Source: an uncultured Oscillospiraceae bacterium (GTDB taxonomy: Bacteria; Bacillota; Clostridia; Oscillospirales; Ruminococcaceae). From it: 64,000 nucleotides of DNA. Below, in pieces: positions 42,489 through 50,318 of the stretch (the first letter of the stretch is position 1; each line of letters begins with the position of its first letter). The notes under the pieces were generated by a model. The model worked only from the letters and a program-made list of their open reading frames with translations. It made no database searches and was not told the origin of the DNA. The position numbers were made by a program, and so were the translations under genes. The stretch is from NCBI GenBank assembly GCA_910588145.1, contig CAJUPO010000006.1:62001-126000 (forward strand), given 5' to 3'.

Positions 42489-43802
42489 ATGAAAGTCTAT
42501 TTTATGAGTTTCGGCTGTAAGGTAAATCAGTATGAAACTGAAAGCCTGTCCGCTGATTTTACCTCACACGGATTTGAAATAACAGATTCCCCCGAAAAAG
42601 CAGATGTAATAATTATTAATTCCTGTACTGTAACTGCTTCCGGCGACAGCAAAAGCCTTCACTTTCTAAAAAAAGCAAGAAAAAATAATCCAAATGCAGT
42701 TATAGTTTTTACCGGCTGCGTACCGCAGGCTGCTCCGGATATAGCAGAAAAAATTCCTGAGGCTGATATTGTGACCGGTACGAAAAACCGTAATACGATC
42801 CTCAGTTCTGTATTAGACTTTATCAAAAACAAAAACAGAATTACAAATATAAATGAATATACACGAAGTGATGTTTTTGAACAGACCGTCTGCGGTAACT
42901 TCAGCGAAAGAACAAGGGCATTTGTAAAAATTCAGGACGGCTGCAATCAATTCTGTTCCTACTGCATTATACCTTACGCAAGGGGAAGATGCCGTTCAAA
43001 GCCCCTTGATGTACTGAAAAAAGAAATAAAGACACTTGCTGAAAACGGGATCAAAGAAATCGTTCTGGTAGGAATAAACCTCATGTTTTACGGTATTGAT
43101 ACAGGACAAAGACTTGCAGACGCCGTCGAAGTCTGCTGTCATATAGACGGCATAGAAAGAGTAAGGCTCGGTTCGCTTGAACCTGAAATGATTTCAGACG
43201 AAGACCTTATCCGGCTATCAGCTTCAGACAAATTTTGTCCTCAGTTTCATCTGTCCCTGCAAAGCGGATGCGATAAGACACTGAAAGCTATGCGCAGACA
43301 ATATACTGCCGAAGAATACTACAGCCTTGTTAAAAAAATAAGAAAAACATTTCCTGACTGTTCTGTAACAACAGATATTATGGCAGGTTTTCCCGGAGAA
43401 ACAGATGAAGATTTTGAAGAATCACTGAAATTTGCGGAAAAAATCGGATTCGCAAAAATTCATGTTTTTCAATATTCTGTAAGGCATGGTACAGCAGCGG
43501 CAAGTATGCCCCAAGTGCCGCAAAATAAAAAATTTGAACGTGCAGTTAAAATGAAAAATACCGCTGATATGCTTCAAAAAGCTTATTTAGAGAATCAAGT
43601 CGGAAAAATTTTTCCTGTGCTTTTTGAACGTGAAAATTCTCCGGATTTTCACCAAGGATATACCCCAAATTACACTTTAGTAAAAATTCCGGCAAAAAAA
43701 TCTGAAAAAAGTTTGCGCAGAATGATTTTTTATGTTAAAATAGTAAGAAGTGAAAATGACTTCTGTCTGGGTGAAATTATAAATACCTCCTCAGATATAT
43801 AG
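42489..43802 (+). CDS. mtaB: tRNA (N6-L-threonylcarbamoyladenosine(37)-C2)-methylthiotransferase MtaB
   Basis: Radical-SAM enzyme of 437 residues that adds a methylthio group to t6A37 of tRNA. The N-terminal cluster cysteines occur in SFGCKVNQYE (Cys10), NSCTVT and TGCVPQ. The radical-SAM motif CNQFCSYC lies near residue 155. A TRAM-like C-terminus follows. The FGCKVNQ opening favours MtaB over MiaB. AAAGGA precedes the ATG. Followed by a hairpin and then purL. Confidence 0.93.
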   Translation: MKVYFMSFGCKVNQYETESLSADFTSHGFEITDSPEKADVIIINSCTVTASGDSKSLHFLKKARKNNPNAVIVFTGCVPQAAPDIAEKIPEADIVTGTKNRNTILSSVLDFIKNKNRITNINEYTRSDVFEQTVCGNFSERTRAFVKIQDGCNQFCSYCIIPYARGRCRSKPLDVLKKEIKTLAENGIKEIVLVGINLMFYGIDTGQRLADAVEVCCHIDGIERVRLGSLEPEMISDEDLIRLSASDKFCPQFHLSLQSGCDKTLKAMRRQYTAEEYYSLVKKIRKTFPDCSVTTDIMAGFPGETDEDFEESLKFAEKIGFAKIHVFQYSVRHGTAAASMPQVPQNKKFERAVKMKNTADMLQKAYLENQVGKIFPVLFERENSPDFHQGYTPNYTLVKIPAKKSEKSLRRMIFYVKIVRSENDFCLGEIINTSSDI

Positions 43803-43805
43803 AGT

Positions 43806-43848
43806 CAGCCGGATACTTATCCGCAAAAATATCCGGTATCAGCTTTTT
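43806..43848 (+). terminator. Weak terminator between mtaB and purL
   Basis: GCCGGATA...TATCCGGT stem with a 14-base loop, followed by CTTTTT. The large loop and short T-run make read-through into purL likely. Confidence 0.45.
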
Positions 43849-43883
43849 AAACTAAATTTTAATGCGGAGAATGGAGTCATAAT

Positions 43884-46800
43884 ATGTCTGTATTCCGAAT
43901 TTATGTTGAAAAGAAACCAGAATACGCAGCAGAAGCAAGGTCTGTAATGAACGATGTCCAGACTGCTCTTAGGCTGAATGTATCGGGGATCAGAATCCTT
44001 AACCGTTATGATGTTGACAAAATAAGCAGTGAGGATTTTCAGCAGTCAGTTGACACTGTTTTTTCCGAGCCGGCTGTTGACGTTACATATTCAGAACTGC
44101 CCGTACTCATAAATAATGAAAGAATTTTTGCTGTTGAATATCTTCCGGGACAATTTGACCAGAGAGCTGACAGCTGTGAGCAGTGCATTCAGATTCTTAC
44201 GCAAAAGGAACGCTGCCGTGTTAAAAATGCAAGAGTTTATATAATTGAAGGAAAGCTTTCAGATGACGAATTTGAAAAACTTAAATCCTACCTTATAAAC
44301 CCTGTTGAAAGCCGTGAGGCTTCCCTTGATATTATAAGATCCCTTGACACAAATTATGATATTCCCGAAAAGGTTGAAACTCTTGAAAACTTTATCAGGC
44401 TCAATGACAAGGGACTAAACGCCTTTATTAAGGAATTTGGTCTTGCTATGGACTTTGACGATATTAAATTCTGTCAGTCCTATTTCAAGGATACAGAAAA
44501 ACGTGATCCTACTATAACTGAAATCCGTATGATTGATACTTACTGGTCAGATCACTGCCGGCATACAACATTCTCCACAAATATTGAAAATGTTGACATA
44601 TCTGCTCCGTATATCAAGGATACCTTTGACAGCTACCTTGAAATACGTTCAGAACTGGGACGTGAAGAAAAACCTGTAACACTTATGGATATGGCAACTC
44701 TTGCTGTAAGAAAGCTCAAAGCAGACGGTAAACTCAGCGACCTTGATGAAAGCGAAGAGATCAATGCCTGCTCCGTTAAGATAAAGGTCAATGCAGACGG
44801 AAAAGAAGAAGACTGGATTCTCATGTTTAAAAATGAAACCCATAACCACCCGACAGAAATCGAACCTTTCGGCGGCGCCGCTACTTGCCTCGGCGGTGCA
44901 ATCAGAGATCCTCTGTCAGGACGTTCATACGTTTATCAGGCTATGAGAGTTACCGGCGCTGCAAATCCGCTTGTACCAGTTGAAGATACTATTTCCGGAA
45001 AGCTTCCCCAGAGAAAAATTACTGTCGGCGCTGCAAACGGATACAGCTCATACGGTAATCAGATTGGTCTTGCAACCGGACACGTTTCTGAAATCTATCA
45101 CCCCGGCTATGTGGCAAAAAGACTTGAAATAGGCGCTGTGGTAGGTGCTGCTCCTGCTGAAAATATCAGAAGAGAAGCACCGGCTCCCGGAGATGTAGTC
45201 GTTCTCCTCGGCGGTAAAACCGGACGTGACGGCTGCGGCGGCGCAACAGGTTCTTCAAAATCACATACACTTGAATCACTTGAGCACTGCGGAGCCGAGG
45301 TACAAAAGGGAAATCCGCCTGAAGAAAGAAAGCTTCAAAGACTTTTCAGAAATCCGGATGTTACTTCTATGATAAAACGATGCAATGACTTCGGCGCCGG
45401 AGGCGTTTCCGTTGCAATCGGCGAGCTTACAGACGGACTTGTTATTAACCTTAACGCTGTTCCGAAAAAATATGAAGGTCTTGACGGCACTGAAATCGCT
45501 ATCAGCGAGTCACAGGAAAGAATGGCGGTTGTTATCTCTAAGGAAGACACAGAAAAGTTTCTTGCAGAAGCTGCAAAGGAAAATCTTGAAGTAACTATTG
45601 TTGCAGACGTAACAGAAGAACCAAGGCTTAAAATGAACTGGAACGGTTCTACTATCGTTGATCTCTCAAGAGAATTTTTGAACTCCAACGGCGCTCCGAA
45701 ATACACAGACGTTAAAATAAATGAACCTGATACAAAGCTTATCTGCACATATACTGACAATCCTGAGGGCTGGGACGCACTGATGGCTAACCTTAACGTA
45801 TGCTCTCAAAAGGGGCTTGTAGAAAGATTTGACTCCACTATCGGAGCTTCAACTGTACTTATGCCGTTCGGCGGCAAGTATCAGCTTACTCCGGCACAGG
45901 CAATGGCTGCTAAAATTCCTGTTCTTCAGGGACAAACTGATACCTGCTCTGTAATGGGCTGGGGCTACAATCCGTTTATCAGCGAAAAAAGCCCTTATCA
46001 CGGCGCTGTAACAGCAGTAGTTGAATCTATTGCCAAAGTTGTTGCGGCAGGCGGAAAATATGAACACTGCTGGCTTACATTCCAGGAATATTTCGAAAGA
46101 ACACAGAATAATCCTGAACGCTGGGGCAAGCCTATGGCAGCTCTCTTAGGAGCATTTAAGGCTCAGCTTGAAATGGGGTGCGGCGCAATCGGCGGTAAGG
46201 ATTCCATGTCCGGAACATTTGAAAATATCGACGTTCCTCCTACTCTTGTTTCATTTGCAGTTTCTACTGCTTCAAGCAGAAAGATAACTTCTCCTGAATT
46301 TAAGAAAGCCGACAGCACAGTTATCTTGGTTACTCCCGAATATGATGAAAACAATCTGCCAATATTTGACAGCGTTAAGGAATGCTTCAAAAAGGTTGAA
46401 GATATGATCGAAAACGGACGTGCCTCAGCAGTATGGACTGTAACCGGAGGCGGTATTGCCGAAGGTATCGCTAAAATGTGCTTCGGCAACAGAATCGGTT
46501 TTGAATTCAGCCGCAAGCTTTCTGAAAACGAACTGTTTATGCCTTGCTATGGTTCATTTATAATTGAACTTGAGGGCGAACCGGAAGAAAATGAAAATGT
46601 AATTGGTAAAACAACTTCTGAATACAATATTTTTGCAAAGGATTATGTTTTATCAATTGACTCTCTCCAGAAAACTTGGGAAAGCAAGCTTGAACCTGTA
46701 TTCCCATGCAGAATCCAGACAAATCTTTCTGCTGTTGAAGCATATGAATACAGAGCTGAAAAAAGGCTTGCACCGTCAATTAAGTCGGCTAAGCCGCGAG

Positions 46801-47588
46801 TTCTTATTCCTGTATTCCCCGGAACAAACTGCGAATATGATACTGCAAGAGCTTTTGAACGTGCAGGCGCTCAGCCGGAAGTTCTTGTAATAAAAAATCT
46901 GAGCGCTTCGGCTATTGAAGAATCAGTTAATGAAGCGGCTAAGCTTATCGGAAAATCCCAGATCATCATGATTCCAGGCGGATTCAGCGGCGGTGACGAG
47001 CCAGACGGTAGCGGAAAGTTTATCACTGCATTCTTCAGAAATCCTAAGATTAAGGACGCTGTTCATGAAATGCTTAAAAACAGGGACGGACTTATGCTGG
47101 GTATCTGTAACGGATTCCAGGCTCTTATTAAGCTGGGACTGGTTCCTTACGGTGAAATCACAGACATGACAAACGAATCCCCTACCCTGACATTTAATAC
47201 TATCGCAAGACACCAATCCATGATGGTTACAACAAGAATTGCATCAAATAAATCTCCATGGCTTGCTAACTGCAATGCAGGCGATCTGCATACTATTCCT
47301 ATTTCACATGGTGAAGGCCGTTTTGTTGCTCCTCAGTCCCTTATTGTCAAGCTCGCTAATAACGGTCAGATTGCTACTCAGTACGTAGACCTTAACGGAA
47401 GACCTACAATGGATATAAAATATAATCCTAATACTTCTGTTGAAGCAATTGAAGGAATTACCTCCCCTGACGGACGCATACTCGGCAAAATGGGCCACAG
47501 CGAGCGTATCGGTTATGATATATGCAAAAATGTTGCGGGAAACAAGGATCAGAAAATTTTTGAAAGCGGAGTACGATACTTTAAATAA
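43884..47588 (+). CDS. purL: Phosphoribosylformylglycinamidine synthase (single-chain PurL)
   Basis: Fourth step of purine synthesis: converts FGAR to FGAM with glutamine and ATP. The protein is 1234 residues, the large form in which the PurS-like, synthetase and glutaminase parts are one chain, as in many clostridia. It contains SDHCRHTTF near residue 230, the ATP/Mg region ETHNHPTEIEPFGGAAT near 318, a second repeat, and a C-terminal class I glutaminase with catalytic Cys in MLGICNGFQAL near 1075 and the SHGEGRF motif. GGAG precedes the start. No other pur gene is adjacent and no purine riboswitch was recognised upstream. Confidence 0.96.
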   Translation: MSVFRIYVEKKPEYAAEARSVMNDVQTALRLNVSGIRILNRYDVDKISSEDFQQSVDTVFSEPAVDVTYSELPVLINNERIFAVEYLPGQFDQRADSCEQCIQILTQKERCRVKNARVYIIEGKLSDDEFEKLKSYLINPVESREASLDIIRSLDTNYDIPEKVETLENFIRLNDKGLNAFIKEFGLAMDFDDIKFCQSYFKDTEKRDPTITEIRMIDTYWSDHCRHTTFSTNIENVDISAPYIKDTFDSYLEIRSELGREEKPVTLMDMATLAVRKLKADGKLSDLDESEEINACSVKIKVNADGKEEDWILMFKNETHNHPTEIEPFGGAATCLGGAIRDPLSGRSYVYQAMRVTGAANPLVPVEDTISGKLPQRKITVGAANGYSSYGNQIGLATGHVSEIYHPGYVAKRLEIGAVVGAAPAENIRREAPAPGDVVVLLGGKTGRDGCGGATGSSKSHTLESLEHCGAEVQKGNPPEERKLQRLFRNPDVTSMIKRCNDFGAGGVSVAIGELTDGLVINLNAVPKKYEGLDGTEIAISESQERMAVVISKEDTEKFLAEAAKENLEVTIVADVTEEPRLKMNWNGSTIVDLSREFLNSNGAPKYTDVKINEPDTKLICTYTDNPEGWDALMANLNVCSQKGLVERFDSTIGASTVLMPFGGKYQLTPAQAMAAKIPVLQGQTDTCSVMGWGYNPFISEKSPYHGAVTAVVESIAKVVAAGGKYEHCWLTFQEYFERTQNNPERWGKPMAALLGAFKAQLEMGCGAIGGKDSMSGTFENIDVPPTLVSFAVSTASSRKITSPEFKKADSTVILVTPEYDENNLPIFDSVKECFKKVEDMIENGRASAVWTVTGGGIAEGIAKMCFGNRIGFEFSRKLSENELFMPCYGSFIIELEGEPEENENVIGKTTSEYNIFAKDYVLSIDSLQKTWESKLEPVFPCRIQTNLSAVEAYEYRAEKRLAPSIKSAKPRVLIPVFPGTNCEYDTARAFERAGAQPEVLVIKNLSASAIEESVNEAAKLIGKSQIIMIPGGFSGGDEPDGSGKFITAFFRNPKIKDAVHEMLKNRDGLMLGICNGFQALIKLGLVPYGEITDMTNESPTLTFNTIARHQSMMVTTRIASNKSPWLANCNAGDLHTIPISHGEGRFVAPQSLIVKLANNGQIATQYVDLNGRPTMDIKYNPNTSVEAIEGITSPDGRILGKMGHSERIGYDICKNVAGNKDQKIFESGVRYFK

Positions 47589-47595
47589 AATTTTT

Positions 47596-47626
47596 TCCGG
47601 ATGCTTAATGCATCCGGATTTTTTAT
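47596..47626 (+). terminator. Terminator after purL
   Basis: CCGGATGC/GCATCCGG stem, 5-base loop, then ATTTTTTATT. Confidence 0.92.
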
Positions 47627-47680
47627 TCTTTTACTGATATAATAAATTTATAATATAAGATTAATTTTTCACTTAAGGTA

Positions 47681-47709
47681 TTGCTCAAAAGCTAAAATCA
47701 TGATATAAT
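47681..47709 (+). promoter_or_regulatory. Predicted sigma-A promoter of the 47783 gene
   Basis: TTGCTC (47681-47686), a 17-base spacer and TATAAT (47704-47709). Confidence 0.68.
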
Positions 47710-47737
47710 AAATACATATTTTAGTCAGATTTAATAA

Positions 47738-47772
47738 AAGGGATACATTTTTTATTGTATCCTTGTTTTTTA
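47738..47772 (+). promoter_or_regulatory. Terminator-like hairpin inside the leader of the 47783 gene
   Basis: GGATACA/TGTATCC stem with flanking A-T pairs, then TTGTTTTTT, placed between the promoter and AAGGAG. It looks like an intrinsic terminator within a 5' leader, so it may attenuate the gene. Confidence 0.5.
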
Positions 47773-47782
47773 AGGAGAAAAA

Positions 47783-48664
47783 ATGCAGAATAAAAAAGAT
47801 AAAGAAAAAAATCCGGGTATTCTTAATACTGTCCGTCAGGTAAATGAAAAGGAACAGCGCAAACGGGAAGAACGATTAAAAAAACAAAAAATCAGAGAAG
47901 AAAAAAAACGTGAACAGTACGAACACGTTCTTGCTGAAGAAAAGATTGAATTACTTAAGCTGAAACAAGGAGTCATTGATGATTCTGATAAGCTTGATCT
48001 GAACCCTGATTCAAAAAAACACTACTCCTTCTGGCAGAAAATAAAAAACTTCTTTTTTTACAGCAAATGGTGGCTTGGTATTGCTTCATTCTTTGTTCTA
48101 ATTGCCGGATTCCTTATTTATGATACCGTAACATCTACTGATACTGATATAAATGTAATGCTTCTTTCAGATAATGTTGAACTGTATTGCCACTATAACG
48201 ACATGACGGATTTCCTCAATGAATGCATTGACGACTACAATAATGACGGTGAAAAGTATTCCAATATTCTGTATATTCCCATTTCAGAAAACTATGATAC
48301 GCAGGTAGGAATCGGCGGCGCTTATGATACTAATTTGTCAAAGCTTTCTTCTGAATTTCAGATGGGTGAATCAATGCTGCTGATTGCTGATACTAAAACA
48401 GATGAACTTATTGAACCTGAAACTTCTTTAGAAAATCTCGAAACCATTTATCCTGACTGCCCTTATATCAAAGGCTGTAAGCTTTACCTAAAGGATACAA
48501 AATTTGCTGAACTTATTGGATACGAGGGAGAAATTCCTGATGACATCTATATCGGGGTCAGAAAGGTTACAAATACTATTATAATCAGCCCAAAAGAAGA
48601 TACTCAGCTTAATCATGATCTTGCTTTGAAAACACTTGATAGAATTATTGACCGAATTTCTTAA
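47783..48664 (+). CDS. Uncharacterised single-span membrane protein with charged coiled-coil N-terminus
   Basis: A 293-residue protein of unknown function. Residues 15-65 are very rich in Lys, Arg and Glu, a likely cytoplasmic coiled coil. One membrane span follows at about 96-116 (WWLGIASFFVLIAGFLIYDTV). The outer part of about 175 residues is acidic and shows no motif I know. AAGGAG precedes the ATG. It is transcribed behind a possible attenuator, and is next to another single-span protein with its own promoter. Confidence 0.75.
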   Translation: MQNKKDKEKNPGILNTVRQVNEKEQRKREERLKKQKIREEKKREQYEHVLAEEKIELLKLKQGVIDDSDKLDLNPDSKKHYSFWQKIKNFFFYSKWWLGIASFFVLIAGFLIYDTVTSTDTDINVMLLSDNVELYCHYNDMTDFLNECIDDYNNDGEKYSNILYIPISENYDTQVGIGGAYDTNLSKLSSEFQMGESMLLIADTKTDELIEPETSLENLETIYPDCPYIKGCKLYLKDTKFAELIGYEGEIPDDIYIGVRKVTNTIIISPKEDTQLNHDLALKTLDRIIDRIS

Positions 48665-48681
48665 AAAGTTGTTTCTATTAT

Positions 48682-48710
48682 TTGACATAATATAAAAAAT
48701 ATGATATTAT
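48682..48710 (+). promoter_or_regulatory. Predicted sigma-A promoter of the 48748 gene
   Basis: Consensus TTGACA (48682-48687), a 17-base spacer and TATTAT (48705-48710). Confidence 0.78.
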
Positions 48711-48747
48711 AATAAATATTAATTTAATTATTGGAGGGTTTTATTTA

Positions 48748-49509
48748 ATGAGTAAATTTTGTATGCAGTGCGGTGCACAGATTGATGATAATGCTGCAAG
48801 CTGTCCATCATGCGGAACGCCGCAGAATCCGGCGTCTGATAAATCAACCGTTCAAAACGCCAATGTGAATCCTGAAGCAGGCACAGCAGCGTCAACACCT
48901 TTAATTGATATTGATAAAATCAAGAATATGCCGCCTGAAAAAAAGAAAAAAGCCGGATTAATTGCTATAATAGCTGTTATTGCAGTTGTTATTCTTGTTA
49001 TTCTTAGGCTGCTGTTTTCTGCCGCTGCTTATAAAGATCCATTTTTAAAGTTTGAAGACGCCGTAAACTCAGGAAAAGGCAAATACATATACAGGGCTAT
49101 GCCTGAATATATTTCGGACAGCGTATTTGACGATTTTAAGAAATCTGAAATTATTGATGAATTTGAAGATACTCTAAGTGATGTACGAGAAATTTGTGAA
49201 AGTAAATACGGTGACGATTTTGAGTACTCAATCGAAATCAAGGATAAGGAACCAATAAAAAAATCTTTACTACAAAAATTTGAAAAGGAAATTCTTTTAT
49301 CATACGGTGAAAAGGTTGATGTAACCAAGGGCTATGAAGTTACTGTAAGAGAAAAGTACAAGGGCGAAGAAGGCAAAGAAAATGAAACAAGTACATACGA
49401 CGTATATAAAATTGACGGAGAATGGTTCTGCCCATCTCTTTACAACAGTTTTTTAAGCAGCTATAATTATAGTGACACTATTGATAAATTCTTAGATTAT
49501 TTTGACTAA
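48748..49509 (+). CDS. Zinc-ribbon membrane protein of unknown function
   Basis: A 253-residue protein. The N-terminus is a zinc ribbon (Cys5, 8, 19, 22; CMQC and CPSC). A Pro/Ala/Asn-rich linker and basic PPEKKKKAG lead into one membrane span (about 69-90). The extracellular part (about 95-253) is acidic and helical. Zinc-ribbon plus one membrane span plus outer domain is a common Firmicute layout of unknown role. TTGGAGGG precedes the start; a good terminator follows. Confidence 0.8.
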   Translation: MSKFCMQCGAQIDDNAASCPSCGTPQNPASDKSTVQNANVNPEAGTAASTPLIDIDKIKNMPPEKKKKAGLIAIIAVIAVVILVILRLLFSAAAYKDPFLKFEDAVNSGKGKYIYRAMPEYISDSVFDDFKKSEIIDEFEDTLSDVREICESKYGDDFEYSIEIKDKEPIKKSLLQKFEKEILLSYGEKVDVTKGYEVTVREKYKGEEGKENETSTYDVYKIDGEWFCPSLYNSFLSSYNYSDTIDKFLDYFD

Positions 49510-49519
49510 AAATTAATTT

Positions 49520-49552
49520 ATAATACAGGTCTTTATGACCTGTATTTTTTAT
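49520..49552 (+). terminator. Terminator after the zinc-ribbon membrane protein gene
   Basis: AATACAGGTC/GACCTGTATT stem, 5-base loop, then TTTT. Confidence 0.9.
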
Positions 49553-49590
49553 GCCGTAAAATAATTCGCACATCAAATTATATAATTAGC

Positions 49591-49619
49591 TTGACATATT
49601 ATTAATAAACTGCTATAAT
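49591..49619 (+). promoter_or_regulatory. Predicted sigma-A promoter of the RHH-clpB operon
   Basis: Perfect TTGACA (49591-49596), 17-base spacer, TATAAT (49614-49619). No CIRCE or CtsR-like repeat was seen next to it. Confidence 0.85.
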
Positions 49620-49642
49620 ACTCTTAAAGGAGGACTAAAAAC

Positions 49643-50305
49643 ATGAAAAAAAGCGTTTACAGCATAGTTTTAAGCGATGATGTAATAGATAAAATAGATG
49701 AACTTGCATACCGGACTAATACAAGCAGATCAAATCTGATTAACCAGATACTCGCAGATCATGTTTCCTATATTACTCCGGAAAAAAGATTCCGGAATAT
49801 TTTTGACTGCATTAGGGAAATGATGGATAACCAATTTAATATTCCGGTTCAGGGATCTGATACCCTTATGTCTATCAGAAGTCCTTTAAAATATAAATAC
49901 AAGCCCACTATACGATACAAGGTTGAACTTCTGCGGGAACAAAAAAATAATACTTTTGGAATCCTTAATGTTACAATGCGGACGCAAAGCGCCATACTGC
50001 TTGAGTCATTAGAAGTATTTTTTTGCTTATGGCAGCAGCTTGAAAAAAAATATATTGATAAATATTTTACAGGCGGTATAAAAGCCGAGTTTTCTGACGG
50101 AAAATATATAAGAGCTTTCAAGTTTACCAGTATAACTGAATCCTTATCACCGGATAAGATCGGTAAGGCTATAAGTGATTTCATTACTATACTTGATTCT
50201 GTAATGAAAATATACTTTGCAGGTCTTGAAACTCCGGATACAACATTCAGCCAAATGGAATCTTATTATAAAAGATGTATTGGAAACCAGTCAATTATTA
50301 TTTAG
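49643..50305 (+). CDS. Ribbon-helix-helix DNA-binding protein next to clpB
   Basis: A 220-residue protein. The first 45 residues form a ribbon-helix-helix (CopG-type) domain: VYSIVLSDDVIDKIDELA then TSRSNLINQIL. The rest (about 55-220) has mixed helix and strand and matches no domain I recognise. It may bind a ligand or partner. AAAGGAGG precedes the ATG. clpB begins 13 bases after its stop, so the two form one operon; it is a candidate autoregulator of clpB expression. Confidence 0.8.
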   Translation: MKKSVYSIVLSDDVIDKIDELAYRTNTSRSNLINQILADHVSYITPEKRFRNIFDCIREMMDNQFNIPVQGSDTLMSIRSPLKYKYKPTIRYKVELLREQKNNTFGILNVTMRTQSAILLESLEVFFCLWQQLEKKYIDKYFTGGIKAEFSDGKYIRAFKFTSITESLSPDKIGKAISDFITILDSVMKIYFAGLETPDTTFSQMESYYKRCIGNQSIII

Positions 50306-50318
50306 GAGGTAAAAACTT

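Noticed and set aside
43803..43883. Purine riboswitch before purL
   Set aside because: The 80-base gap holds only one large-loop hairpin and none of the purine-aptamer core bases.
45335..45760. 141-residue minus-strand open frame inside purL
   Set aside because: Ser/Thr-rich antisense shadow of a conserved purL domain; no ribosome site.
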